From an uncultured Legionella sp. (GTDB lineage: Bacteria > Pseudomonadota > Gammaproteobacteria > Legionellales > Legionellaceae), in contig CABHON010000006.1 of assembly GCA_902168255.1 (NCBI GenBank), forward strand, positions 1-64,000: DNA of 64,000 bases. Direction: 5' to 3'. Position numbers and translations under genes: made by a program. The notes beneath the pieces were generated by a model, which was given only the letters and a program-made list of their open reading frames with translations, did not search any database and was not told the DNA's origin. Below are positions 8,742 to 17,824 of the stretch, one piece after another (the stretch's first letter is position 1; every line of letters begins with the position of its first letter).

Positions 8742-9572
8742 TTGGCTAAAATTATTGTTGTTACCTCAGGTAAAGGTGGTGTAGGCAAAACTACATCAAG
8801 TGCAGCTTTTTCAACGGGTCTTGCGTTACGTGGACATAAAACAGTCGTTATTGATTTTGATGTTGGCTTGCGTAACCTTGATTTGATTATGGGTTGTGAG
8901 CGGCGTGTTGTATATGATTTTGTGAATGTCATCATGAAAGAAGCAACACTTAATCAAGCACTTATTAAAGATAAACGTGTACCTAACTTATATGTTCTCC
9001 CCGCGTCTCAAACTCGTGACAAAGATGCTTTAACCAAAGAAGGCGTTGGTGCGGTTTTAGAAGAATTAGCCAAAGATTTTGATTACATTGTTTGCGATTC
9101 TCCGGCCGGAATTGAAACCGGGGCATTGATGGCAATGTATTATGCTGATCATGCGATTGTTGTTACTAATCCTGAAGTATCTTCAGTGCGGGATTCTGAT
9201 CGTATTTTAGGGCTGTTATCTAGCAAAACCAGACGTGCTGAAAATAATGAACCAGCGATTCAAGAGCACCTTATTATCACTCGCTACTCTTCTCAACGAG
9301 CCGCAATGGGAGATATGTTGTCTATTGAAGATGTTAAAGAAATTTTAGCCATTCCTTTATTAGGTATCATTCCTGAATCTCAAGCAGTCTTACGTGCTTC
9401 TAATGTGGGCTCTCCAGTTATCCTTGATGAAACCAGTGATGCAGGGCAAGCTTACAGTGATGCTGTTGCTCGCTTTTTAGGTGAAGATGTTCCTTTCCGC
9501 TTTATTTCTACAGAGAAAAAAGGACTCTTTAAACGATTATTTGGCAAAAATAAAGAGGCGGTGTCTGCATGA
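8742..9572 (+). CDS. minD: Septum site-determining ATPase MinD
   Basis: MinD is the membrane-cycling ATPase that carries MinC and oscillates with MinE. The deviant Walker A KGGVGKTT is at residues 10-17. DFDVGLRNLD and DYIVCDSPAGIE follow, and the C-terminal amphipathic membrane-targeting helix (KGLFKRLFG) is present; the length is 276 residues. Translation starts at TTG (8742) with GGAG about 8 bases upstream; MAKIIVVTSGKGG matches the family start. minE overlaps by 4 bp. minC is not in this operon. Confidence 0.97.
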   Translation: MAKIIVVTSGKGGVGKTTSSAAFSTGLALRGHKTVVIDFDVGLRNLDLIMGCERRVVYDFVNVIMKEATLNQALIKDKRVPNLYVLPASQTRDKDALTKEGVGAVLEELAKDFDYIVCDSPAGIETGALMAMYYADHAIVVTNPEVSSVRDSDRILGLLSSKTRRAENNEPAIQEHLIITRYSSQRAAMGDMLSIEDVKEILAIPLLGIIPESQAVLRASNVGSPVILDETSDAGQAYSDAVARFLGEDVPFRFISTEKKGLFKRLFGKNKEAVSA

Positions 9573-9847
9573 GTATTTTTCAGTACATACAAGAACGTCT
9601 TAAGAAAAAAGATTCTGCGTCAATTGCAAAAGAACGTTTACAGATTATTATTTCGCATGAACGTGCACAGCAAAAACGTAATACACCTGACTATTTACCT
9701 AAACTTCAACAAGAAATTTTAGACGTAATATCAAAATATATTAATATTAATAAGGAGCAAGTGGTTGTTCAGTTAGAGCGTATCGGCGACAATGCTGTCT
9801 TAGAGCTTAATGTTACTATTCCTGAACCAGCTCCAGCTACTGCATAA
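9569..9847 (+). CDS. minE: Cell division topological specificity factor MinE
   Basis: MinE stimulates MinD ATPase and drives Min oscillation. The 92-residue protein starts with an amphipathic membrane-binding segment (IFQYIQERL), then the MinD-binding region around KERLQIIISHER, and a C-terminal dimerisation domain ending in a Pro/Ala tail. It overlaps minD by 4 bp and is followed 9 bp later by zapE. Confidence 0.95.
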   Translation: MSIFQYIQERLKKKDSASIAKERLQIIISHERAQQKRNTPDYLPKLQQEILDVISKYININKEQVVVQLERIGDNAVLELNVTIPEPAPATA

Positions 9848-9856
9848 GGACTTTTT

Positions 9857-10993
9857 TTGGTAGAAATTTCTTCCCTTCCTGTTTCTTCTTCAGAAACAGG
9901 AAGAAATTTACTCGATATCTATCAAACAGATGTCAATGCTGGAAAAATTACTTGGGATGAAAAACAAGTAGCAGTTATTACCTCATTGCAAATATTGCAA
10001 GATCATATTATTACACGCAACTCCCCTTCTTTATTAAAAAAATTACGTTCTTTTTTTTCTTTCTCATCACAACAAAGTATTCAGCCTGCAGGAATTTATT
10101 TGTGGGGTACTGTAGGTGCAGGCAAAACATATTTAATGGATTTGTTTTACCAAAACCTTCCTATTCAAGCAAAGTTACGTCTTCATTTTCATCATTTTAT
10201 GAAGGAAGTGCATGATAATTTAGCTTTGCTTCAAGGTAAACCTGATCCGCTTCGTATTATTGCGCGTCATTTTTCAATGCGAACAAAGATTCTTTGTTTT
10301 GATGAATTTGTTGTTGAAGATATTGCTGATGCCATGATCTTAGGTCGTTTGTTACAATTTCTTTTTGAACGTAATGTCATCTTAGTTGCCACCTCAAATA
10401 TTCCGCCTGATCGGTTATATTGGGAAGGCTTACAACGAGAATTATTTCTACCTGCTATTGCAGCTATTAAAGCCCATTGTCAAATTATTCAGCTAGCTAA
10501 TTTACAAGACTATCGTTGGCGATCATTACAACAAGGAGGAATCTATTTTACTCCTTTGAACGAAAAAGCCGAAGACAACATGAAACAATGCTTTGAGCTC
10601 TATGCACATGGATCAGGCCAACCAGGCGTTCCACTTGTTATTGAACAACGCCCTATTGCTACCCGTTTTGTGGGAAAGTCAGTAATATGGTTTGATTTTA
10701 AAGCTCTTTGCTCTCCTCCACGAGGCCAACGGGATTATCTTGCTATTGCCAACCAATTTAAAGTGGTATTAATTAGCAATGTGCCTATTATTGCCCCAAA
10801 CGATGATACTACTATTTCTTATTGGATAGAACTGGTGGATATATTCTACGACAACCATCTCACCCTTATTCTTTCTGCCGAAGCACCTCTTAAAGATCTT
10901 TATCCTTCGGGTGGACGTCAGTTTGCATTTGAACGCACGTTAAGTCGCCTTATTGAAATGCAATCAGTAGTGTATTTGCAGGAAAATCATTAA
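9857..10993 (+). CDS. zapE: Cell division protein ZapE (AFG1-family ATPase)
   Basis: ZapE is an AAA-type ATPase associated with the Z-ring, homologous to mitochondrial AFG1/LACE1. Walker A GTVGAGKT is at residues 84-91, the Walker B motif is CFDEF, and ATSNIPPDRLY and the SGGRQFAFERTLSRL C-terminus are family blocks; 378 residues is normal. The start is a TTG with AAGGA 7 bases upstream. The 9-bp gap after minE suggests that minD, minE and zapE form one cell-division transcript. Confidence 0.9.
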   Translation: MVEISSLPVSSSETGRNLLDIYQTDVNAGKITWDEKQVAVITSLQILQDHIITRNSPSLLKKLRSFFSFSSQQSIQPAGIYLWGTVGAGKTYLMDLFYQNLPIQAKLRLHFHHFMKEVHDNLALLQGKPDPLRIIARHFSMRTKILCFDEFVVEDIADAMILGRLLQFLFERNVILVATSNIPPDRLYWEGLQRELFLPAIAAIKAHCQIIQLANLQDYRWRSLQQGGIYFTPLNEKAEDNMKQCFELYAHGSGQPGVPLVIEQRPIATRFVGKSVIWFDFKALCSPPRGQRDYLAIANQFKVVLISNVPIIAPNDDTTISYWIELVDIFYDNHLTLILSAEAPLKDLYPSGGRQFAFERTLSRLIEMQSVVYLQENH

Positions 10994-11140
10994 GCTGCAG
11001 AATCGAAAATATTGTTAATAGATCTCTTACGGACACTCGATCATTTTGCTACTACAGCAATTAATAATTTATTAATATTTTTTCTGTAGAATATCAACTA
11101 TTATATAAATAAATAGTTTTATTTAAGCAGGAGATACATT

Positions 11141-11806
11141 ATGCCAAAGTATGATCTAAAATTAGTGAAACTAAATTCAAATGAATACACTGTTTCTACT
11201 GAAACAGCGGTAATTGAAGGGATTCTTGTAGAACCTAATGTGTTGATTCTTAAGGGTGTTTCAAACCCAGAAGTAGAAAGTTATACAACTACTAAACCTT
11301 ATATAGTATCGGGATATTCTTTTCTTGGGCAAAAAGCGCCTTTGGAAATTTCTTCGACTGAGTCAATTCATCCGTATGTATTTATTCCTGCGGGTACAAC
11401 AATTCCTAATGATCCTATCAATTATCCAGAGTATCAGCAAATTTATGCCAAACTTACTTCCCCAACACTGACAATGAGTGGTCGAAATACTCCCATAGCG
11501 CAGGAAATAAATGGTGTTATTATTCCCAAGGGAACGTTTATTATTTCTAAACCTATGGAAAGTAAGGCAGAAGCCGGTAATAAAAATGGAAAAGGACATG
11601 TTCATGGCTCAGGATGTGACTGTACATTTTGGAGCTCTCATGCAGCATCTCATGCAGCAGCTCAAGCAATTTCTCAAAATGATGATCACACACATTCACA
11701 CGAGCATGCCCCCCATAAATGTGGAAGTAATTGCAGTGAACACGGTAACGCTAGTCCTACTAATCTTACCCATGATCATGACCATGGGCATGGGCATGGG
11801 CGCTAG
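11141..11806 (+). CDS. Unknown protein with His/Cys-rich metal-binding C-terminus
   Basis: The 221-residue protein starts at an ATG behind a good AGGAG site. Residues 1-140 look like a beta-rich soluble domain I do not recognise. From about residue 150 it becomes histidine-rich, with short CDC and KCGSNC cysteine pairs and a tail of H-D-H-G-H repeats. This resembles the metal-handling tails of HypB, SlyD or CobW-type proteins, and nickel, zinc or copper binding is likely, but no catalytic motif is visible. It has no signal peptide and is apparently transcribed alone. A strong hairpin lies between it and the convergent htpG. Confidence 0.6.
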   Translation: MPKYDLKLVKLNSNEYTVSTETAVIEGILVEPNVLILKGVSNPEVESYTTTKPYIVSGYSFLGQKAPLEISSTESIHPYVFIPAGTTIPNDPINYPEYQQIYAKLTSPTLTMSGRNTPIAQEINGVIIPKGTFIISKPMESKAEAGNKNGKGHVHGSGCDCTFWSSHAASHAAAQAISQNDDHTHSHEHAPHKCGSNCSEHGNASPTNLTHDHDHGHGHGR

Positions 11807-11945
11807 TAAACAAAGCTAATCGCATAACAATAACGAAAAATTTTGATGTAAAACTAAAATTTTTAATTCATTTTAGCGACAGTTTTGTAGTTTAACTAAA
11901 AAATATATGCAATTTCAACATTGATGGACATTGATTGATGGACAC

Positions 11946-11974
11946 ATTGTCAGGGTAAATTTTACCCTGACAAT
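11946..11974. terminator. Bidirectional terminator-like perfect palindrome
   Basis: ATTGTCAGGGTAAA, a central T, and TTTACCCTGACAAT form a 14-bp perfect stem. It lies between the convergent 221-residue gene and htpG, 13 bp after the htpG stop, and can serve both. There is no long T-run on either side. Confidence 0.65.
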
Positions 11975-11987
11975 CAATGCAAGCTCT

Positions 11988-13901
11988 CTATCCTCTCAAG
12001 AACATTCGATTCATTCGAGCCACAAATAAGGCAGGCTCTTCTAGAACACCACCTTCTGCTAACACGGCTTGATCTAATAAGATATAAGACCAGTCTGCTA
12101 AGCGATCGTCGTCTGTTTCAGCATTCAAGCGCTCTACTAATGGATGGCTTGGATTAAGTTCAAGAACGGGCTTTGTTTCAGGAACTTTCTGGCCAGACAT
12201 TTTAAGAATACGCTGCATCTCTAAATCCATGTCATGTTCATCCGCAACGATGCATGCAGGTGAATCAGTTAAGCGATCCGTCAACCGAACCTCTTTCACA
12301 CGTTTTTCCAAGATTTTTTTGACTTGTTCTAACAATGAACTAAATTGCTCTTTTTCTTTGGCCTCTTCTGCTTTCTTTTCTTCATTAGTTGCTTCATCCG
12401 ATTTATCCAAATCAAGCTTTCCTTTTGTGATAGATTGCAATTTTTTGCCTTCTACTTCAGTCAAGTGTCCTACTAACCATTCATCCACACGATCGCTTAA
12501 CAATAATACTTCAATGCCCTTTTTGTTAAAATATTCTAAATGAGGGCTACTTTTTGCCGCATTGAATGAACTGGCAGTAATATAATAAATCTTATCCTGC
12601 CCTTCTTTCATACGAGCAATATAATCCGCAAATGAAACATCAGGGGTTTCTTTACTTTCATGTGTACTAGAAAAACGTAATAATTTAGCAACTTTCTCAC
12701 GGTTTGCATAATCTTCGATAGGCCCTTCTTTGAGTACCAAACCAAAAGCACTCCAAAACTGTTGATATTTCTCTTTATCATCTTGAGCCAATTTTTCCAG
12801 GAATCCAAGCACGCGCTTAACTGATGCGGTTTTAATGGATTCAATTAACTTATTATCTTGTAAAATTTCACGAGAAACATTTAATGGTAAATCATTGCAA
12901 TCAATTATACCTTTTACAAAACGAAGATATCGGGGTAAAAATTGTTCTGCACCATCCATAATGAATACACGCTTAACATATAATTTCAATCCATATTTTG
13001 CATCAGGATGCCATAAATCAAAGGGAGCTTGTGAAGGAATATAAAGTAAGCTTGTGTATTCCTGTTTTCCTTCTACTTGATTATGCAACCATGCCAATGG
13101 ATCTTGAAAATCATGTCCTACATGCTTATAGAATGCCTTATATTCTTCATCGGTAATATCACTTTTAGATAATGTCCATAATGCAGTAGCTTTATTTACT
13201 GATTCAAATTCAGTTTTTTCTTCGTCTTCCGCTTTTTCCTTCCCTTCTTCATCTAATTTTTTAGCTTTTGGCATTTCAATTGGCCACGCAATATGATCAG
13301 AGTATTTAGTAATAATGCTTTTGAGGCGCCAATCACTTAAAAATTCTTCTTCTTCCTTTTTCAAATGAAGAGTCACTTCAGTACCACGAGATGCCTTAGT
13401 AACCGTTTCCAGTGTATATTCACCATCTCCTGTGGATTCCCACACCATACCCATGGAAGGATCTAACCCTGCTTTTCGAGATGTTACGGTTACTTTATCT
13501 GCAACAATAAAAGCTGAATAAAAACCTACACCAAACTGGCCAATAAGATGAGAATCTTTTGCTTGATCCCCTGTCAAACCACTTAAAAATTCTTTTGTAC
13601 CTGATTTTGCAATCGTTCCTAAGTGGTCTACTGCCTCTTCGCGGGTCATACCAATACCATTATCAGAAATAGTAACAGTTTTATTTTTTTCATCGCAAAC
13701 AACAGTAATTTTTAAATTTGAATCTTGCTCATATAAACTTCCATTTGAGAGAGCTAAAAAGCGTAATTTATCCAGCGCATCAGAGGCATTAGAAATTAAT
13801 TCCCGTAGAAAAATTTCACGATTACTATACAACGAATGAACTACTAAATTCATTAATTGTTTAACTTCGGTTTGAAAACCTAAGGTTTGTTTATCTGACA
13901 T
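11988..13901 (-). CDS. htpG: Chaperone HtpG (bacterial Hsp90)
   Basis: HtpG is the cytosolic ATP-dependent Hsp90 chaperone. The 637-residue protein has the GHKL ATPase N-terminus ([34 protein letters not shown]), the middle domain with [15 protein letters not shown], and the C-terminal dimerisation domain with TDSPACIV. A charged D/E/K linker at about 220-240 is present. A textbook sigma-32 promoter lies about 100 bp upstream, so it should be heat-inducible. Confidence 0.98.
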   Translation of the reverse strand: MSDKQTLGFQTEVKQLMNLVVHSLYSNREIFLRELISNASDALDKLRFLALSNGSLYEQDSNLKITVVCDEKNKTVTISDNGIGMTREEAVDHLGTIAKSGTKEFLSGLTGDQAKDSHLIGQFGVGFYSAFIVADKVTVTSRKAGLDPSMGMVWESTGDGEYTLETVTKASRGTEVTLHLKKEEEEFLSDWRLKSIITKYSDHIAWPIEMPKAKKLDEEGKEKAEDEEKTEFESVNKATALWTLSKSDITDEEYKAFYKHVGHDFQDPLAWLHNQVEGKQEYTSLLYIPSQAPFDLWHPDAKYGLKLYVKRVFIMDGAEQFLPRYLRFVKGIIDCNDLPLNVSREILQDNKLIESIKTASVKRVLGFLEKLAQDDKEKYQQFWSAFGLVLKEGPIEDYANREKVAKLLRFSSTHESKETPDVSFADYIARMKEGQDKIYYITASSFNAAKSSPHLEYFNKKGIEVLLLSDRVDEWLVGHLTEVEGKKLQSITKGKLDLDKSDEATNEEKKAEEAKEKEQFSSLLEQVKKILEKRVKEVRLTDRLTDSPACIVADEHDMDLEMQRILKMSGQKVPETKPVLELNPSHPLVERLNAETDDDRLADWSYILLDQAVLAEGGVLEEPALFVARMNRMFLRG

Positions 13902-14003
13902 GTTCTTTTTTCTCCACTATATAAAATAATCCGTCACAGCTACCTTGTTGAAGGACAAATAACATTTACCTTCAGTAGCACAAATAATTCTTTGATATAG
14001 GTT

Positions 14004-14031
14004 ATATGGGGAAAAAAGTTTAAAATTCAAG
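14004..14031 (-). promoter_or_regulatory. Sigma-32 (RpoH) promoter of htpG
   Basis: On the minus strand the sequence reads CTTGAA, a 14-base spacer, then CCCCATAT. This matches the RpoH consensus (CTTGAAA, 12-16 bases, CCCCATNT). It starts 11 bases after the stop of the upstream gene and gives a 5' leader of about 95 bases before the htpG ATG. Confidence 0.88.
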
Positions 14032-14042
14032 GGGCCAGTTTA

Positions 14043-14912
14043 TCAACGAGCTCCAAATGAGGGTGAAGATGGTGCAGGTGGTGCTGATGGAATTGGTCGA
14101 GATACGATATTTCTAAAGAGATCTTTCGTGGGTTCCGGTTCAATTTTATATCCCTTACCTCTTAATTGTTCTCGTAATATTTTTCGCAACATTTCTGAGC
14201 CGCCAGTAATTTTTAAAAATTCTTTTTTGCTAGTATTGTTGGCTTCAAATCCTGCTATTAGTAATGTAATTTTGTCTTCATCAGTAGTACCGACTGGCCA
14301 GTTTTTTTCTGCAGCCATTAATGCATGCTTTTTTTGCGGCGTAAATGTAATTAATGTTTCTGCAGCAGGCTCTCCTGTAGCAGCATCTTTCTGTTTAATT
14401 CTAAATCCCTCATTGACATCTTTTTCATTGGTAAATATAGGAATAAATTTATCTTTTAATGGCAAGGTTGAAAGAAGTTCATTCCATTTCCCTAAGAATT
14501 CCTTTACAGGCTGAGGAGGTGTTGATGAAGTAGCGACTTTTTTTGATGTTAAAGGTATTTTGACATGAGTAAGATAATTTTCCGCTATTTTGATATAATT
14601 TTTAATCTCGTTAATTGGTTCAGGAGAGAATTCAGCAGCCAATATAGAATCATCTTTTTTTGATAATTCAGCAAGCTCGCTAGATGTCACCGTTGAAGCA
14701 TTCAGTTTAAGTTTTATGAATGCTTTTTTGAGTATCTCTTGGTAACAACATGCCCTTTCTTTTTCTTCTTCAATACCACTAGGAATCGTATCCGTTATAG
14801 GTTCAAGAGTATGATCTATAAAGTATTTGACTGTAGCGTTTTTATCGGTATCATTCCATTCAACCCAATTATTTTTATAATCTTTCCAAGAGCCTGGCAT
14901 ATCATTACTCAC
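14043..14912 (-). CDS. Unknown soluble protein with proline-rich tail
   Basis: This 289-residue protein is not recognised. It is charged and helical, with acidic patches in the first 120 residues, a Thr/Pro-rich linker near 130-140, and a C-terminal tail of Pro/Ser/Ala (PIPSAPPAPSSPS). No signal peptide or membrane segment is present. It stands alone upstream of the htpG promoter. A Dot/Icm effector is one possibility, based only on the orphan character and tail composition. Confidence 0.65.
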   Translation of the reverse strand: MSNDMPGSWKDYKNNWVEWNDTDKNATVKYFIDHTLEPITDTIPSGIEEEKERACCYQEILKKAFIKLKLNASTVTSSELAELSKKDDSILAAEFSPEPINEIKNYIKIAENYLTHVKIPLTSKKVATSSTPPQPVKEFLGKWNELLSTLPLKDKFIPIFTNEKDVNEGFRIKQKDAATGEPAAETLITFTPQKKHALMAAEKNWPVGTTDEDKITLLIAGFEANNTSKKEFLKITGGSEMLRKILREQLRGKGYKIEPEPTKDLFRNIVSRPIPSAPPAPSSPSFGAR

Positions 14913-15059
14913 ATCTATTGAATTAGATGTTTAAATTTTAATCGCAAAAGTATATAAAGTAAATGCTATCAACTTTTCCGAAAAGATTGCCAGAAATTGA
15001 GGAACTTTCTATCCATACAACGCTCCCAAAATATTTTATGGAATTTTGAAAGATTATTT

Positions 15060-15115
15060 GGGGCGGGTCTTGTACCCGTCCGCAACAACGGGCGGGTACA
15101 AGAAGACCCGCCCCT
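15060..15115. repeat. Long REP-like palindrome
   Basis: Left arm GGGGCGGGTCTTGTACCCG and right arm CGGGTACAAGAAGACCCG (extended by CCCC) form a ~22-bp near-perfect stem; the left arm lacks three bases present in the right. It ends in CCCCTACA like the palindromes at 5078 and 56201. The local GC content is far above the surroundings. Confidence 0.7.
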
Positions 15116-15130
15116 ACACAAGTAAAATCA

Positions 15131-15156
15131 TATGGATAGAAAATTTTCTATCCATA
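15131..15156. repeat. 26-bp perfect palindrome downstream of the aldolase gene
   Basis: TATGGATAGAAAA is followed directly by its exact reverse complement. Half of it (TTTCTATCCATAC) recurs at about 15007-15019, so the REP-like element at 15060 is bracketed by related sequence. It lies about 20 bp after the aldolase stop and could terminate that minus-strand transcript. Confidence 0.5.
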
Positions 15157-15176
15157 CATGGAAAAATTAACGACCA

Positions 15177-16226
15177 TTAATCGTTAAATTGCCCTAATGA
15201 AGCAGCACTATTGCAACGTGACCATTCTAATAATGCTTCTTGAGCGACACCTACATTGGAAGATTTGCCAGCCCAATGTTTTAAGCATTCTTCTTGCAAT
15301 GCGCGGCCATAAGAAAAACTAACATTCCATGGTTGTTCACCCATTGCATTCATTGCATTTAAGTTTAATACCGCTTCTCGTGGGCTTTGTCCACCGGATA
15401 AGAAATTAATGGTAGGAACTGCTGCAGGTACATGATTACGTAGTACAGACAATGTGTATTCAGCTACTTCTTCTGGGGTATTTTGTTCAGGACAATTTTT
15501 TCCAGCAATAACCATATTGGGTTTTAAAATAATATATTCTAATACAACTTGATGTGTAAATAATGCATTGAATACTTCATGAAGAACCATTTCCGTTACT
15601 TCTGCACATTCTTCAATATTATGATCGCCATCCATTAAAACTTCAGGTTCAACAATAGGTACAATACCCACTGATTGGCAAATAGCGGCATATCGTGCCA
15701 ACATTTCAGCACCTGCTTTCACAGCAGTCATGGTAGGGGCTGTCTCAGAAATATCAAAAACATTACGCCATTTTGCAAAACGCGCACCTTGTTCTTTGTA
15801 AGCTAAAAGTCTTTCACGAAGACCATCTAACCCTTGAGAAACTTTTTCACCATCAGTATTAGGTAATTCAACTAATCCTTTGTCAACTTTAATCCCAGGC
15901 ACAATACCTGCTTCAGTTAAAACTTGTGTCAATAATTTTCCATTGCTATCTTTTTGCCCTAAGGTTTCTTCATAAAAAATAACACCACAAATGGTTTCAT
16001 TAAGTTCAGGGGCAGAACACAATAAAGCACGATAAGCACGACGATTTTCTTCTGTGTTTTCAACACCAATTGATTCAAAACGTTTTTGAATAGTGCTCGT
16101 ACTTTCATCAGCAGCTAATATACCTTTTCCTGCTACGGCAATAGCATCAATAGTGCTCTCTAATTCATCAATGATATGGTGATGATGGTGGTCGCATTCG
16201 TGATCGTGTTCGTGATGATGTGACAT
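15177..16226 (-). CDS. fba: Class I fructose-bisphosphate aldolase with His-rich N-terminus
   Basis: This Schiff-base aldolase cleaves fructose-1,6-bisphosphate in glycolysis and acts in reverse in gluconeogenesis. Family blocks are GKGILAADESTSTIQKRF, EENRRAYR, WRNVFDI, PIVEPEVLMDGDH, the lysine segment ILKPNMV and FLSGGQS; 349 residues is usual. The first ~20 residues hold at least ten histidines interleaved with Asp and Glu (SHHHEHDHECDHHHHH), which the family normally lacks and which should bind metal ions. It is 28 bp downstream of the ferredoxin-NADP reductase gene, in the same orientation. Confidence 0.95.
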   Translation of the reverse strand: MSHHHEHDHECDHHHHHIIDELESTIDAIAVAGKGILAADESTSTIQKRFESIGVENTEENRRAYRALLCSAPELNETICGVIFYEETLGQKDSNGKLLTQVLTEAGIVPGIKVDKGLVELPNTDGEKVSQGLDGLRERLLAYKEQGARFAKWRNVFDISETAPTMTAVKAGAEMLARYAAICQSVGIVPIVEPEVLMDGDHNIEECAEVTEMVLHEVFNALFTHQVVLEYIILKPNMVIAGKNCPEQNTPEEVAEYTLSVLRNHVPAAVPTINFLSGGQSPREAVLNLNAMNAMGEQPWNVSFSYGRALQEECLKHWAGKSSNVGVAQEALLEWSRCNSAASLGQFND

Positions 16227-16254
16227 GAGTTTACTCTCCTATAATAGTTATAAA

Positions 16255-17043
16255 TTATTTTGCCGAGATATACTTTTCCCGGAAGATGTTTTTTACTTCA
16301 AATGTTTGGTCTTTTAATATTGAAAAAGCTTCATCAATCATGGATGGATTACCGCACAAATAAATAATATCTTCTTGCGGGCTTAAATCAAGTTTTGAAA
16401 ATAAGGATTGGACATAGCCACAATGTTCATAGTCTTCTAAAGCAGTATCTTTTTCTCGGCTATAACAAGCATAAAATTTAAATTGAGGGTATTGTTTAGA
16501 AAAATTTAAAAAATCTTCTCGATACAAAAGATCAGCTTTGTGTTGCACCCCTTGCAATAAGACAACTTGTAATTCTGGATGTTCAGCGAAACGTTTTGAT
16601 AAAGCATTAAACATTGCACGAAACGGTGTTACGCCCGTGCTTGTAGAAACAAAAATATAACGCTTTGGCGTCTCATCTTTAAGGATCAATCGACCAAAAG
16701 GTCCCGATGCATTTAGTATATCGCCTTCTTTTAAATTGAATAGCAATTCACTTGCAGGCCCATTTTCCACGTATCCCGCTGCAAACTCAATACATTTTGT
16801 TTCATTAAACAATTCAGGCGTAGTCGCAATACTATAGCTACGATTAAGCATTCGACCATCACGTTCAAAATGCAGTGTAATAAATTGTCCAGCTATGTAA
16901 GAAAAATCAGCATCATTCGCATTTTTTTCACAGTGAAAAACAAAATGCCTAACTCCAGGAGCTATCTGTGAAACTGATTTTAGTACAAGTGGGAAAGTTT
17001 TTAATTGCCGTCTGGCTTGTCCGGATTCATTCATAGTGGGCAT
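16255..17043 (-). CDS. fpr: Ferredoxin/flavodoxin-NADP reductase
   Basis: This 262-residue flavoprotein moves electrons between NADPH and ferredoxin or flavodoxin. It has the FAD motif RSYSIATTP, the GPFGRLIL segment, the NAD(P)-binding STSTGVTPFRAMF and the late LCGNPSMIDE block. It is a plausible electron donor for the two rubredoxin-containing proteins in this window, but that link is inference. The gene precedes the aldolase gene and is divergent from the icmC-like gene. Confidence 0.88.
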   Translation of the reverse strand: MPTMNESGQARRQLKTFPLVLKSVSQIAPGVRHFVFHCEKNANDADFSYIAGQFITLHFERDGRMLNRSYSIATTPELFNETKCIEFAAGYVENGPASELLFNLKEGDILNASGPFGRLILKDETPKRYIFVSTSTGVTPFRAMFNALSKRFAEHPELQVVLLQGVQHKADLLYREDFLNFSKQYPQFKFYACYSREKDTALEDYEHCGYVQSLFSKLDLSPQEDIIYLCGNPSMIDEAFSILKDQTFEVKNIFREKYISAK

Positions 17044-17124
17044 ATTGTGGAGATTTTCAACAAAAACGTCAAGAAAAACTCGATAATGAGGTTATTTTTT
17101 TCCAGATTTGTTACCATATATAAT

Positions 17125-17706
17125 ATGGATACCACATCTATCAATTCAATGTGGACGTCTTTTGCGTCCTCCATTCCCCAGCTTGACAGCATGGTGGTTG
17201 GTTTTGCCTATGTGATGGGCATTGCATTTATTTTTTATTCTATTAACCAATTTCATGATTTAGCAGATAGATACACTAAACATAATGTAAAAGGCGGTGT
17301 ATTTGAACCAGTCGCTTATTTAGTGTGTGGTTCTATGCTACTTTGGCTGCCTACATGGCTTAGTGTGCTTGAACAAACTCTTTTCGGTAGTAGTTCACCC
17401 TTAGCTTATTCCAGTGTTATTCTCAGTAATATTCCCGCATTTCAAAATATGTCTGATTATGCTGTAGCGGAAACCCTGGAATTTGTAGGAATAGTATTTT
17501 TTGTAAGAGGCGTTTCTCTTATGGCACTTTCTAGTGCCCCAGGGACTCAGCATGGTACGAGAGGTTTAGTTTTCATGATTGCTGGTGTATTAAGTGTGAA
17601 TTTCCCTGCAACATTTTCTATGCTCAAATCAGCTGTTGAAAGCTTCGTTTCTACCCCCCACTCACTTTCTCCAGTTCATCAAACAATTTCATCGTTTTTT
17701 AATTAA
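17125..17706 (+). CDS. icmC: IcmC/DotE-like Dot/Icm type IVB secretion protein
   Basis: IcmC/DotE is a small polytopic inner-membrane protein of the Dot/Icm secretion system. With the ATG at 17125 the protein is 193 residues, very close to IcmC. It has about four hydrophobic segments (near 15-35, 60-80, 113-133 and 145-165). The arrangement FEPVAYL, LWLPTW, TLFGSSSPLAY, VGIVFFVRGVSLM, then HGTRGLVFMIAGVLSVNF follows the IcmC pattern as I remember it. In-frame starts at 17005 or 17086 would overlap or approach fpr and add a non-homologous leader. No other icm/dot gene adjoins it here. Confidence 0.65.
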   Translation: MDTTSINSMWTSFASSIPQLDSMVVGFAYVMGIAFIFYSINQFHDLADRYTKHNVKGGVFEPVAYLVCGSMLLWLPTWLSVLEQTLFGSSSPLAYSSVILSNIPAFQNMSDYAVAETLEFVGIVFFVRGVSLMALSSAPGTQHGTRGLVFMIAGVLSVNFPATFSMLKSAVESFVSTPHSLSPVHQTISSFFN

Positions 17707-17795
17707 TGGTGAAAGATATCCAAGTTTGCAGTTTGGTAGCTATAACTCATTAAACGAGTTTTTTGATAACTGCTTATACCGATCTATTAACACAA

Positions 17796-17818
17796 TTATC
17801 CACAGAAATTGTGGATAA
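17796..17818. terminator. Stem-loop made of two inverted consensus DnaA boxes
   Basis: TTATCCACA, GAAAT and TGTGGATAA form a 9-bp perfect stem with a 5-base loop between the convergent icmC-like gene and ubiG. It may simply terminate one or both transcripts. Each half is also an exact consensus DnaA box. Confidence 0.45.
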
Positions 17819-17824
17819 CTATAA

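Noticed and set aside
11511-11819. Alternative-frame open frame with Met/His-rich sequence in the His-rich gene
   Set aside because: It is a frame-shifted reading of the same CAT/CAC-rich DNA; the main frame has the good ribosome-binding site and a sensible beta-rich N-domain.
17796-17818. Replication origin
   Set aside because: Only two boxes are present, with no AT-rich unwinding region and no dnaA, gidA or rpmH nearby; another consensus box near 43995 lies inside a gene, so single boxes occur by chance.
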